Shown: piece after piece, positions 41,189-50,244 of the stretch
Numbering within the stretch: position 1 is the stretch's first letter
Layout of the letters: each line of letters begins with the position of its first letter
Origin: Glycomyces buryatensis
Lineage (GTDB): Bacteria; Actinomycetota; Actinomycetes; Mycobacteriales; Micromonosporaceae
Direction: 5' to 3'
Length of the DNA: 64,000 nt
Assembly: GCF_004912275.1 (NCBI RefSeq)
Contig: NZ_STGY01000009.1
Location: 1 to 64,000 of the forward strand
Made by a program: the position numbers and the translations under genes
Notes under the pieces: generated by a model
The model's database searches: none
Told to the model about the DNA's origin: nothing
What the model saw: only the letters and a program-made list of their open reading frames with translations

Positions 41189-42352
41189 ATGACGCGTTGG
41201 AACCGAGCTCTGAGCGCACTGGTGGCAGTCGGGGCACTGGCCGCCACCGGTGCCTGCACCCTGTTCGGAGGCGAAGGTGACGACAGCCCAGCCCCCGGTG
41301 GGGAGGATGCGATCACCGACGAGGCCGGCCTGGCGGAGCTGATCAATGAGAACAACCGCCTCATCGCCGAGGTCAATGACGTCGAGGTGCGGCTCGAACA
41401 GGACTGTCTTGAAGACCAGGGCTTCCATGTCCACGACCGGTACAAATTGTTCACCTGGGAGGCGACCGACCAGGGCCGGCTCGTCGTCGACTACCCGTAC
41501 GCGGACTTCCTGCCGGACGCCGACACGGCCTCCGAATGGGGCTTCGGGGCCTGGGCCGGCACCGATGAGGCCTACGGGAGTGCGGAGGCCGATGAGTACT
41601 ACGACGCGGTCCTCGGCGAGGACAACACCGAACCTGAGATCGACAACTCCGCTTGGGATGCACTACCCATTGAGGAGCAGCAGGATTGGAGTCGGGCGTA
41701 CTACGGCGACGCCTACGAGCAGATCCAGGAAGGCGCGGACGGAATGAATCCGTTCGGGGGCGAGACGGCTGGAAGTCCTCCGAAACCCGGTGGCTGCCAA
41801 CTGGAGATGATCGAGGCGCTCTACGGCGAGCCCGAGCAGGTCGAACGGACCGAGGGCGACGACGGCCAGGGCGGGACCACCTGGCAGTGGGGCCCGCAGA
41901 ACCCCTTGGACGCGGCCGATTGGGACGCCATGTACGACGACTACCGGACCCGGGCCGCAGACCCAGAGCAGTCCTTCTCCGACTGCCTGTTCGAGCATGA
42001 CCTGGGGGAGTGGGAGTTCGATGAATCCGGCAGGTTGCCGATCTGGGACTACTTCACCTGGGTCTACAACGCCGAGAGCCCGCAGTTCGCCGAGGAGACC
42101 GGGGAGTCGCTGGGGACGCCCCCGCTCCCGGAGGACCTGCCCGAGGACTTCGACGGCAGGAAGGCCTTCGAGATCGAAACGGCCGTCGGCTTCACCGACT
42201 GCGGCGAGTCGACCGGCTTCCGCGAAGCCGCGAAGGCCGCCTGGGACGGCATCCAGCTGGACTACTACCTGTCCGTCGAACAGGAGCTGTTCTCATATCA
42301 GGAGGCGATGAACGACCTGCTGCTCAAGGCCCAGGAACTGGTCGACGCCTAG
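41189..42352 (+). CDS. acidic secreted lipoprotein, function unknown
   Basis: The 387-residue protein has a lipoprotein signal peptide with a lipobox LAATGAC near residue 23. A strongly acidic extracellular domain rich in Trp and Tyr follows. Conserved-looking cysteines (LEQDCLEDQGF, PGGCQLEMIE, FSDCLFEHD, GFTDCGESTG) could form two disulfides. An AGAGGAG ribosome-binding site lies before the ATG. No enzyme family is recognised. It begins a run of exported proteins. Confidence 0.65.
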   Translation: MTRWNRALSALVAVGALAATGACTLFGGEGDDSPAPGGEDAITDEAGLAELINENNRLIAEVNDVEVRLEQDCLEDQGFHVHDRYKLFTWEATDQGRLVVDYPYADFLPDADTASEWGFGAWAGTDEAYGSAEADEYYDAVLGEDNTEPEIDNSAWDALPIEEQQDWSRAYYGDAYEQIQEGADGMNPFGGETAGSPPKPGGCQLEMIEALYGEPEQVERTEGDDGQGGTTWQWGPQNPLDAADWDAMYDDYRTRAADPEQSFSDCLFEHDLGEWEFDESGRLPIWDYFTWVYNAESPQFAEETGESLGTPPLPEDLPEDFDGRKAFEIETAVGFTDCGESTGFREAAKAAWDGIQLDYYLSVEQELFSYQEAMNDLLLKAQELVDA

Positions 42353-42475
42353 GATTCGAATACACCTCCTAGCGGGAATGCAATCAGGTTTCGGCATTCC
42401 GGAAATGTTCAACCGCACTGGGTGAAAGTTTCTGATTTTCCGGATACAAGCGGCTTGTCCGGCCATAGTGCACCT

Positions 42476-43408
42476 ATGGCCGCACTCGAACCCTCGGGCC
42501 TGACCCGACGCACCATGTTGATCGGTGCGGCGGCGATGCTCGCAGCAGGAGCCGTCGCGCCGCGCGCCGCCGGAACCGCTGGCACCGTGCCGCAGATTCG
42601 TTCGGTGGCCGCCCGTGGCAGCGAACTCATCGCGCTCACCGCCGATGCCTCGACCGACGACAACTACGCGCTGCAAACCTTGACTGTGGACGGACAGGGT
42701 CAGGCCGCGCTCGGACCGGCGCTGCCGATGGCGCTGCCCGCCGATTTTCATCCGCACTCGATCGCCGCCCGGGCCGCGACCATATGGGTCACCGGCGTCA
42801 TCGAACTCGCCGCGGACCGAGCACGGCCCGGACTCGTCCGCATCCTCTCAGGCCGCGCCGCCTACGTCGCCCTGCCCGTCCCCGAGCAAATCCGCTCCGG
42901 AGCCGCCACCGCGATCGCGCTCCCCGGCGAGGGAACGATCGCCGTCGCGGTAGAGGGCAGCCCCGACGAGCACCTCGCGCTCATCAGCCGCAGCCACCTC
43001 GCCGTCTCCGCCGACGACGGCCGCACCTGGACCCACCGGCCGCTGGCCGACGGCCTCGGCGAGGGCTACGGGACCGCGCTCGCGGACACCGGCTCGGGGC
43101 TCTTCGCCGTCGTAGCCGCCTACGATGGCGCCCAGACCGTCTACACCGGAGCCGCCGAAGCGCCGCTCACCACCGCCGTTACCCTTCCCGACGCCGGCCG
43201 GCCGATGGCCGTGGTCTCCTCCGACGCCTACGTCAGCGTCTTCTCCGAACGTTCCGGCGCCGTCCATGAAGCCCGCTTCCACCCCGGCGGCGCCGCGCTC
43301 GAATCACTCGCAGATTGCGGGTGCGCCGGCGAGATCGTCGCAGTCCAAGGCAGGCCGGGCGCCTGGATCGAATACGACGACACCGCCGTCCGCACCAGAG
43401 GACTGTAA
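42476..43408 (+). CDS. exported protein with Tat-like signal and probable beta-propeller
   Basis: The 310-residue protein starts with a twin-arginine type signal (LTRRTMLIGAAAMLAAGAVAPRAAG). The rest is beta-rich with sialidase-like Asp-box features (SRSHLAVSADDGRTWTHRPL) and repeats suggesting a propeller. A GTG 54 bases upstream would lengthen the N terminus without helping the signal. It lies 12 bases before the peptidase-like gene and likely shares its operon. Confidence 0.6.
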   Translation: MAALEPSGLTRRTMLIGAAAMLAAGAVAPRAAGTAGTVPQIRSVAARGSELIALTADASTDDNYALQTLTVDGQGQAALGPALPMALPADFHPHSIAARAATIWVTGVIELAADRARPGLVRILSGRAAYVALPVPEQIRSGAATAIALPGEGTIAVAVEGSPDEHLALISRSHLAVSADDGRTWTHRPLADGLGEGYGTALADTGSGLFAVVAAYDGAQTVYTGAAEAPLTTAVTLPDAGRPMAVVSSDAYVSVFSERSGAVHEARFHPGGAALESLADCGCAGEIVAVQGRPGAWIEYDDTAVRTRGL

Positions 43409-43419
43409 GGAGGAGACCG

Positions 43420-44202
43420 ATGCCATTCCCGAGCAGCAGCCAAGCCTTCGCCCGCTCTAAATGTGGCTATCCCGACGTCACCCGCAACTACCTGGCGGAC
43501 AAGCGATGGAAGACCCGCTTCCGCACCGCCTTCAACGGCGACGGCTACGGCGTCCACCCCTCCTCCACGTCCTTCACCATGCACGAGGAGATCCACACCC
43601 AGGCCGGCAAGATCGTCCGCGATCTTCACGAACTCGGCCAGCGCTACGCCCCGCGCGGCGAGACCTGGAGCTACGGCTGGACCGGGGTCGCCGGCACCAA
43701 GGTGTGCAAACCCGGCTACCACCGTTACGGCGCCGCCATCGACTTCACCAAGTTCAACTGGGGGCCAGGGCAATTCGTGGACCTGGCCGTTCACGGCAAG
43801 GACGAGCGGCTGCACCTGCGCCGCCGCTACCTCGCCGCCATTGCCATCTGCCGCAAGTACTTCGGCACCGTCCTGCACTGCCACAACGACCCCGACGGCT
43901 CCCACTGGAACCACATCCACGCCGATCGGGGTCGCCAGGCCGTCGCGCTCGACTGGGACTACGGCACCGACGTCACCGTCATCCAGTGGGCCGCACGCGA
44001 TCTCGCCGGATTCAAGGGCATGTCCATCGATGGCGACTGGGGGCCGCAGTCTCTCGAAGGGCTGCGGCTGCTGCGCGCGAAGTTCCGCGCCGACGGCGTC
44101 GACCCGACCGCCTCGCCGGTGCTGGGGCGGCGGTGGCTCGACCTGATCGCGCGCCACGGCATGGCCGACAAGGCCGCCGGCACCTACACCGCCGACAGTT
44201 AG
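43420..44202 (+). CDS. extensin-like/M15-type peptidase domain with peptidoglycan-binding-like C terminus
   Basis: The 260-residue protein has the zinc-site pattern of extensin-like or M15 D-Ala-D-Ala peptidases: YHRYGAAIDF (H101, D108) and DGSHWNHIHADRG (H162, H165, H167). A C-terminal IDGDWGPQSLEGLRLL segment matches a peptidoglycan-binding domain 1 repeat. No obvious signal peptide is visible, so export would need another route or the enzyme could act from inside. An AAGGAGG site that overlaps the upstream stop sets the start. Cleavage of cell-wall peptides is the likely role. Confidence 0.7.
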   Translation: MPFPSSSQAFARSKCGYPDVTRNYLADKRWKTRFRTAFNGDGYGVHPSSTSFTMHEEIHTQAGKIVRDLHELGQRYAPRGETWSYGWTGVAGTKVCKPGYHRYGAAIDFTKFNWGPGQFVDLAVHGKDERLHLRRRYLAAIAICRKYFGTVLHCHNDPDGSHWNHIHADRGRQAVALDWDYGTDVTVIQWAARDLAGFKGMSIDGDWGPQSLEGLRLLRAKFRADGVDPTASPVLGRRWLDLIARHGMADKAAGTYTADS

Positions 44203-44211
44203 GAGGGCGAG

Positions 44212-45234
44212 ATGGCCGATCGCAGACACGTCGCCGCGGGGGTGCTGGCGCTCACGCTCGCCGCCGGGTTCGCCGGTTGCGACGCCGATGCCGTGGGAGA
44301 ACAGGGCACGGAACCGCAGGGGGTGGTCTACGGCCTCGGCGACGACCACCGGTTGTGGCGGTGGCAAGTCGATTCGAGCGAGGCCGAACCGGTGCTGGAT
44401 CTGAGCGGGGTCTGGGACGCGGAGGGCGACGTGGGCACGGTGCTCAATGCGTCGCTGAGCATCGACCCGGGGCAGCGGTACGCGGCGTGGGTCGCGGGCG
44501 GCGGTACGGACGCGGAGCTCATGGTCGGGGACCTCCGTGACGGCGAGACGACCGGTGCGAGCTCCTATCCGGTCGATCACGCATGCCTCGATCCGACGTG
44601 GCTGGCGGACGGCTCCGCGCTGCTGGTGCACCGCGCGGCGGTGTGGGGCGAGGGGCCCGGCGATGACGCGCAGACCGATGCGACTCCGATGCTGCAGCAG
44701 GTGTTCGGCCCGACGGAATGGTATTCGCCGGCGGCCGGATCAATGGAATCCAATGTGGATCTCGGCGAAGGTTGCCGACTGCGCTGGTATACCGCCGAGG
44801 ACGGCTCGGCGGAGGGGATCTACCACAGTCTCGACGTCACGGAGCTGTACCGGGTCGACGCCGCGGGCCGGGTGACCGAGACGCTGCCGGTGGCCGATCT
44901 CGATGGGGCGCAGGGGGCCGTGACCGGAATGATCGGGGTCGACCCGTCGGGCCGATACGTGTGCCTGGCCGATGGCTATGCAGAGCACTCCGGTTTCGAG
45001 GGCGGCTTCGCGATCCGACCACAGGCGGGAACGACCGTGGTCGACCTCGAGACGGGCGACGCGGTGGGACCGGAGGGCGCCTCCTGCGAATCGATGCAGT
45101 CCGACGGGTATCTCTCGCGCGAGGACGAGACGGTGCGCCTGGTCGACTACGGTGGCGAGGCCGTCTGGGAGACCGACCTTCCGGACGAGATCGTCAACGC
45201 GCCGAACCTGTTCTACTACCCGGCGGGGTCGTAA
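44212..45234 (+). CDS. predicted lipoprotein with beta-propeller-like domain
   Basis: The 340-residue protein has a signal peptide ending in a lipobox (LAAGFAGC, Cys near residue 23). The mature part is acidic and beta-rich, with repeats such as DDHRLWRWQVDS and VDPSGRYVCLADG that suggest propeller blades. It lies ten bases after the peptidase-like gene and ends at a 44-bp palindrome. No enzymatic motif is seen; cell-surface sensing or binding is the most that can be inferred. Confidence 0.65.
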   Translation: MADRRHVAAGVLALTLAAGFAGCDADAVGEQGTEPQGVVYGLGDDHRLWRWQVDSSEAEPVLDLSGVWDAEGDVGTVLNASLSIDPGQRYAAWVAGGGTDAELMVGDLRDGETTGASSYPVDHACLDPTWLADGSALLVHRAAVWGEGPGDDAQTDATPMLQQVFGPTEWYSPAAGSMESNVDLGEGCRLRWYTAEDGSAEGIYHSLDVTELYRVDAAGRVTETLPVADLDGAQGAVTGMIGVDPSGRYVCLADGYAEHSGFEGGFAIRPQAGTTVVDLETGDAVGPEGASCESMQSDGYLSREDETVRLVDYGGEAVWETDLPDEIVNAPNLFYYPAGS

Positions 45235-45239
45235 TGTCG

Positions 45240-45283
45240 GGCGCAGAAACCCTATAGGATATATCCTATAGGATTTCTGCGCC
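45240..45283. terminator. 44-bp palindrome between convergent genes
   Basis: The arms 45240-45261 and 45262-45283 are complementary at all but one pair (C at 45250 against A at 45273). The core 22 bp at 45251-45272 (half-site CCTATAGGATA) is a perfect palindrome. It lies between stops at 45234 (+) and 45294 (-), so it is a natural bidirectional terminator. The AT-rich core recurs inside the FtsK-like gene, which suggests more than termination. Confidence 0.75.
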
Positions 45284-45293
45284 GAGGCCGTTC

Positions 45294-46235
45294 CTAGTTG
45301 TAGGCGGTGGCGTACCGGCGGGCCTTGTAGAACTCGGCGCCCGAGCGGGTTCGGTCGGCCGTGGCCGACATCCGGAGCGTGGGGCTGGCCCAGTCGCGGG
45401 AACCGGCATTGTCGCCGCGGATCCAGATGTATTCGCCGGTGGAAGTTCTGAAGTACGACTTGATCCGGGTGTTCTCGTGCAAGCGGGTCTTCGACGCCGT
45501 CGACTTGTTGATCGCGTACACCCCGTAGGTGTCGGTGACGAGGATCCGCCCGGAGTCGCCGTAATCGGGCTGGAGGTCGTGGCCCAGGCCCGAGAGGGCA
45601 ACGGACTTGCTGGTGGCATTGAGCCGCACATTGCGGTACGTGCCCGAGACCGAATAGGCCTTGACGACCTTGTTGCCGCAGGCCCACAGCAGCTTGTTGT
45701 TCGGGTCCCACAGGACGCCGTGCGCGCCGGCCAGCGTCACCTTCTGCACCTGGGCGAGCGTGGAGGGCTTGGAGACGGCGGTGGGGCCGTAGACGGTGAG
45801 GTAGCCGTCGGAGCTGGCGGCGACATAAGCGCCGACGTTCGGGATGCGCTCCAGGGCGTGCGGGTTGCCGCCGGGGGAGGCGCTCCACAGCACGTCGTTG
45901 AGTTCCTGGTCCTTCTCGCTGGTGATGTTCCAGATTCCGACCTTGCCGCCCGAGGCCGCGGCCAGGCCGATCGCCCCGAATTCGGCGGTGTCCCTGATGC
46001 GGCAGTCGGACAGGTTGTACCAACCGCCGCCGCCCGGGCTGAAGCTCTTGTACCGGTTCGCATCCGAGAACGACGAGTTCTTGTCGAAGACCATCACCTT
46101 GTTCTGGACCTGCTCGGTGAGCATGACCTTGAAGTTCGCGGTGTCGGCCAGCGCGACGCCGACGCCGCCGGCGATGCCGACGGTGGCCAGGGGTGCCGTG
46201 ATGGCGGCCGCCCGCAATAGGTTGCGCCTCTTCAT
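45294..46235 (-). CDS. secreted beta-propeller-like protein
   Basis: The 313-residue protein has a twin-arginine-like signal start (MKRRNLLRAAAITAPLATVG) and a beta-rich mature part with repeats such as DLQPDYGDSGRILVTDTYGVY and GAHGVLWDPNNKLLWACGN. This resembles secreted six-bladed propeller proteins of actinomycetes (DUF6528-like by my recollection). Carbohydrate or cell-wall binding is possible; no catalytic residues were seen. The ATG at 46235 is chosen because the signal begins there. Confidence 0.65.
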   Translation of the reverse strand: MKRRNLLRAAAITAPLATVGIAGGVGVALADTANFKVMLTEQVQNKVMVFDKNSSFSDANRYKSFSPGGGGWYNLSDCRIRDTAEFGAIGLAAASGGKVGIWNITSEKDQELNDVLWSASPGGNPHALERIPNVGAYVAASSDGYLTVYGPTAVSKPSTLAQVQKVTLAGAHGVLWDPNNKLLWACGNKVVKAYSVSGTYRNVRLNATSKSVALSGLGHDLQPDYGDSGRILVTDTYGVYAINKSTASKTRLHENTRIKSYFRTSTGEYIWIRGDNAGSRDWASPTLRMSATADRTRSGAEFYKARRYATAYN

Positions 46236-46383
46236 GTGCGGTGCTCCTTCGCTGGGTAGGGAACGGCTCGAAGCGGTGATCGAGCCGCACACCGAATCCA
46301 GTGTGCGACACGAGAACCAATCCCAAGGAGTACGCGCCCGACCCTGACTGGAGTTGCCCCGGCCGGCCAACGAAGAAAGGCCG

Positions 46384-46977
46384 TCAACTCCGGCAGGTGG
46401 TGTACCCGCCGGGGTGGAGCCGCCCCCATTGGACTCCGGCGGCGCCGAGGAGCCGATCGATGGTGTCGACGCCGTGGGCCCGCTGCTGGGCGAGCAGGAT
46501 CTGGGCGGCGGCCAGGGCATCGGCCTCGGCGCGGTGGTGGTCGGAAAAGTCAATGCCCGCCGCCAGCGCCACCCGAGGCAGCCGGTAATTCGGAAGATCC
46601 TGCCAAGTCCGCTTGGCCAGGACGACCGTGCACGCATAGCGCAGCACCGGCCAGGGAATCCCCGTGGCGTCATTGGCCGCCCGGATCACCGACAGATCGA
46701 AAGCGGCATTGTGCGCCACGACCGGAGCCCCCGCGATGAAGTCGTGCATCTCCTTCCACACCTGCGGCCACCGCGGCGCGTGAACGACATCGGCGGACCG
46801 GATGCCGTGGATCTGGGTATTGCGCGGCGCGAAGTACCCGTGCTCTGCAGGAGGCCGGATGAACGTGGAGAACGAATCGGCGACCACCCCGCCCTCGACC
46901 CGCACCAACGCCACGGAACAGGCACTGGCCCGGCTCCCATTGGCAGTCTCGAAGTCCAAAGCCACCCAAGAATCCAT
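46384..46977 (-). CDS. DEDDh 3'-5' exonuclease (DnaQ-like)
   Basis: The 197-residue protein has the exonuclease motifs ALDFET (D8, E10), VVAHNAAFDLSVI (D94) and HHRAEADA (H147, D152), giving a complete DEDDh set. The size fits a stand-alone proofreading-type or RNase T-like exonuclease rather than a polymerase subunit. It is divergent from the AIPR-family defence gene. Confidence 0.88.
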   Translation of the reverse strand: MDSWVALDFETANGSRASACSVALVRVEGGVVADSFSTFIRPPAEHGYFAPRNTQIHGIRSADVVHAPRWPQVWKEMHDFIAGAPVVAHNAAFDLSVIRAANDATGIPWPVLRYACTVVLAKRTWQDLPNYRLPRVALAAGIDFSDHHRAEADALAAAQILLAQQRAHGVDTIDRLLGAAGVQWGRLHPGGYTTCRS

Positions 46978-47184
46978 CGACCATCTCCCATCGCTCTAGG
47001 ATCCGCCATTATCCCGGTCCGAACTCGGCCCCGGCACGGAGGCGCAGACATGTCCCCGACGGCCCACCCGCTGCCGATCTGGTCCATGCCGGGTCCGTCC
47101 TAGACTGACTACTGCGGAGGAGCGACCGGTCACGCTACGATGACCAGTGTTCCCACCCTGCCCTCACCCCTTGGAGGAACACCC

Positions 47185-49269
47185 GTGCAGGACCGTTTCG
47201 CGAAGCAGCTCTCGAATGCCCTCCTCAGCGAGTTCAACGGCAAGATCTTCCTGGACGATACGCAGCGCTCCGATCGCGATCAGCAGTTCCACACCAGGGC
47301 CTTGTCCGCCATGGTGGTCCGGTACCTCACGGACTGCCCCGCGAAGCGCGCGGCCGACTTCGTCACCGATGGCGCGGACGACCACGACATCGACGCGGTC
47401 GCATACGACGAGCGTCAGAACAAGATCTGGTTCATCCAGACCAAATGGAGTAAGGACGGGAGGGCGAAGCTCAGGGAAAAAGACGTCAAGACCTTCACCG
47501 TCGGCATGGGCTACATGCTCAAAGGGGAGTTCCAGCGGTTTAATCAACGGTTCCGTCCGCATGAGGTCGCCATTGAATCGCTGCTGGACAACGACCCTCA
47601 AGTGTGTTTCGTATTCGCTCTCGCCACGCCCGATGACCTTCACACCCGACACCGGGCGATCCTCGATGAGTGTGCCGCGGAGGTTGGCAAGTGGTACCGC
47701 AAGTCCGCCTCCATCGAGATCCTGACCCTCGACAAGCTCGTCAAGATCGCACGCGCGGGCATGGGTGAGCCCCCTATCGACCTCGAAGTACGCTTCGCGC
47801 AAGTCCAATCCGATGATGTTCCGCACCGCGTCTTCTTCGGCACGGTCACCGCAGAGGAGGTCGCTCGCTGGTACCGCGAGTTCGGAGAGCGGCTCTTCCG
47901 CCGCAATATCCGGGGAGCGCTGGGCCGAACCAGTGTCAACGAAGCGATCCGGACTACCCTCATCGAAAGTCCCGAGCATTTCTGGGACTACAACAACGGC
48001 ATCACCATGGTCGCCCGTTCCGGATCTGTGGGCCTGACTCGCAGTGGGAATCTCAAAGACGTCGCCATTGTCAACGGCGCGCAGACGGTGTCGTCGATCG
48101 CAGACACCGTCAAGGAGTACCCACAGGCTGGGAACGCCAAAGTCCTCGTAAAGATCTCAGTCACCGGAGAGACCGGCGACGACCTCATCCGGGAGATCAC
48201 CGGCGCGGCGAACACTCAGAACCGCGTGGAGATTCGGGACCTCGCCTCGCTATACGGTCAGCAGGACGACCTGAAGATGGAGTTCAAGGCCCGCTTGGGT
48301 CTTGAATACACCACCCGCCACACTGAGGCCGCGCCCGACGAGAAGGACGGCTGCACCAGCGAAGAAGCGCTCATCGCACTCGCCTGCGGCCACGCCGACC
48401 ATCGCTATACCGTCCAGGCCAAGACACTCCCGGACGTGCTCTGGGACCGCAGTGGCAACGGCGCCTACCGGAACCTCTTCCGCTCCGGGATCACTGCCGA
48501 CGAGGTCTGGCGGCATGTGCGGCTGATGCGGTCTGTCAAGGGCGGCATAGCGACCGCGCGAAAGAAATTCCAGGGCCGGGCTGCCCAGATCGCCGACCAC
48601 GGTGACCTGTTCACCGTGCACCTCATCGCGCGCCAACTAACCGACCGGCTTTACGCCGATGACTGGGACGATGCGGTCCTGCCGGAAGCCGCTGCCTCTT
48701 CGGGAAGCACGCTCAAGCGAGTCGTCGCCGCCGTAGACGGACACTTCAAGACCCACCCCTCCTCGCTGTTCAAGGACGAGCAGAAGACGCGCGAGATCGA
48801 GGCCTTCGTAGCCGCTCAGATCGACGCCTCCGCAACTGTGCCGCCGCTGCCAGACGACTACGTCAAAGGCCGCGCTGCACGGCGGAGCCGCACCCCGAAC
48901 CTGGTGCCGCTCATCGCGAAACAGAGAGCCATCGAGGACGGCACCCTCCTGGAGTTCCGCCCTATCACCAGAGAGCAGCGGCAGCTGTTCGGGCGCTGGA
49001 ACACCGAGAACCCCAGCCGGTCGCGAGCCACTTGGGTCAACGCCGGTGGCGGGCAACTGCGATGGGAGGTCGATGGCAAGACCTACGCGGCGAGCCGTCT
49101 GGCCCTTGAGCTCATCAACAGCCTCGGCGACAAGCGGTACAAGTCCGTGCGCGGCCCCGAATGCTGGCACATCCCCGGGCTCGGTTCCCTCAAAGACATC
49201 GGAATGCGGTTGCGGGAAGGTCTCGAAGATCCTGAAGAGGATGAGGAATCGGAGACCGGCCTGTTCTGA
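47185..49269 (+). CDS. AIPR-family abortive-infection protein with nuclease-like N terminus
   Basis: The 694-residue protein has the AIPR pattern FWDYNNGITM (about 265-275) and IVNGAQTVSSI (about 293-303). The N-terminal region carries DGADDHDIDAV (about 62-72) and FIQTKWS (about 84-90), arranged like a restriction-endonuclease fold (D, then Q-x-K). AIPR proteins protect against phage by abortive infection. I choose the GTG at 47185 because GGAGG lies seven bases upstream; an ATG at 47140 is also in frame but has no such site. It stands at the left edge of the defence island. Confidence 0.75.
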   Translation: MQDRFAKQLSNALLSEFNGKIFLDDTQRSDRDQQFHTRALSAMVVRYLTDCPAKRAADFVTDGADDHDIDAVAYDERQNKIWFIQTKWSKDGRAKLREKDVKTFTVGMGYMLKGEFQRFNQRFRPHEVAIESLLDNDPQVCFVFALATPDDLHTRHRAILDECAAEVGKWYRKSASIEILTLDKLVKIARAGMGEPPIDLEVRFAQVQSDDVPHRVFFGTVTAEEVARWYREFGERLFRRNIRGALGRTSVNEAIRTTLIESPEHFWDYNNGITMVARSGSVGLTRSGNLKDVAIVNGAQTVSSIADTVKEYPQAGNAKVLVKISVTGETGDDLIREITGAANTQNRVEIRDLASLYGQQDDLKMEFKARLGLEYTTRHTEAAPDEKDGCTSEEALIALACGHADHRYTVQAKTLPDVLWDRSGNGAYRNLFRSGITADEVWRHVRLMRSVKGGIATARKKFQGRAAQIADHGDLFTVHLIARQLTDRLYADDWDDAVLPEAAASSGSTLKRVVAAVDGHFKTHPSSLFKDEQKTREIEAFVAAQIDASATVPPLPDDYVKGRAARRSRTPNLVPLIAKQRAIEDGTLLEFRPITREQRQLFGRWNTENPSRSRATWVNAGGGQLRWEVDGKTYAASRLALELINSLGDKRYKSVRGPECWHIPGLGSLKDIGMRLREGLEDPEEDEESETGLF

Positions 49270-49458
49270 CTCAAGCAGGTCGGCCGGTATTAGATCTATT
49301 GCGGCTCTGGGCTGTCCTCGATGTCGTCGACCGTCAGATCCTTCAACCAGCCCGATGGCCTACCTATCAACACCTCCACGATGGAGGTATTGCGACGACC
49401 AGTTGAATCCGTCCGGACAACTTCATACTCTCTGGATCACCTCCACCCCCAAAGCTCC

Positions 49459-50229
49459 TTACACTCCCTCTTTGAGCTCCCGGAGGTCTTCGACGTGCAG
49501 TCGTGATTCGGGTGGGGCTACCTCACTGGACGTGGTGAAAACACCCTCGCGGCGCAGTACCTCTCGGATGTCGCCTCGGTCCTCTTCGATCCAGCGGAAG
49601 CTCGGCGAGATCCTGCCGTTGTGCTGGAGTACCCGGTGCGCATTGAGAACCTTCGTGGTGCCGAGGTAGTTGCCCAGCTCCCGCGGATTGCGACCAAGTA
49701 GGCGGCCTAGATCGCCGTACGAGGTCCAAGTTCCATGTGGCAAGCGCCCCAACACGTCTCCGAGTTGGGATTGCCAGGTAGGCCTCTCAGGGACGGGCTC
49801 AGTTGCTACGGGTGCGACCTGCGAACGGAGTTCTGCCAGCGACAGTCCACTATCGACATGAACCCAAACATTCCAACCCGGGTGGTTGCCATTGGCAACA
49901 GCGACGGCCGCCCCTGAGGGAGAGTCGGCAAGTTGCCCGCTTTCCAGCCGGATGGTTCCGTCGGGGCCGACCTTGGCTGAGTACGCCACGCCCTTCTTGG
50001 TGCGATTCCACCGAAGATCATCCCCCTCGCGTAGCAGCCCTGCCCTGATGAGTGGAGCAAGCGCGCCTTTCGTTGCTGAGGATGTGTTCGGGGTGGATGG
50101 GGTGGTACTGCTGGTGTCGTCATCCAGTCCGAGCAGGCGGGTCAAAACGGAGTCGACAGAATCCTCCAGAGGGACAGCTCTCTGCTGTATGTACCGATAA
50201 AGTCGCTCGGAGATCTCGATCGGGATCAT
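49459..50229 (-). CDS. SeqA-like RHH / RAMA / alkyltransferase-like fusion protein
   Basis: The 256-residue protein combines three small DNA-related domains. Residues 1-37 (MIPIEISERLYRYIQQRAV) resemble the ribbon-helix-helix start of SeqA. Residues 52-138 match a RAMA domain (LIRAGLLREGD, SGQLADSPSGAAVAV, GWNVWVHVDSG), thought to read modified DNA. Residues 152-215 resemble the helix-turn-helix part of alkyltransferase-like proteins (LPHGTWTSYGDLGRLLG), with NAHRV replacing the catalytic PCHRV, so no alkyl transfer is expected. A TTG at 50238 has the better-spaced GGAGGAGG site. It lies among defence genes. Confidence 0.75.
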   Translation of the reverse strand: MIPIEISERLYRYIQQRAVPLEDSVDSVLTRLLGLDDDTSSTTPSTPNTSSATKGALAPLIRAGLLREGDDLRWNRTKKGVAYSAKVGPDGTIRLESGQLADSPSGAAVAVANGNHPGWNVWVHVDSGLSLAELRSQVAPVATEPVPERPTWQSQLGDVLGRLPHGTWTSYGDLGRLLGRNPRELGNYLGTTKVLNAHRVLQHNGRISPSFRWIEEDRGDIREVLRREGVFTTSSEVAPPESRLHVEDLRELKEGV

Positions 50230-50244
50230 GGTGTTCAACGTCAA

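Noticed and set aside
49459-50229. Active O6-methylguanine methyltransferase
   Set aside because: The PCHRV active-site motif is replaced by NAHRV, so the acceptor cysteine is missing.
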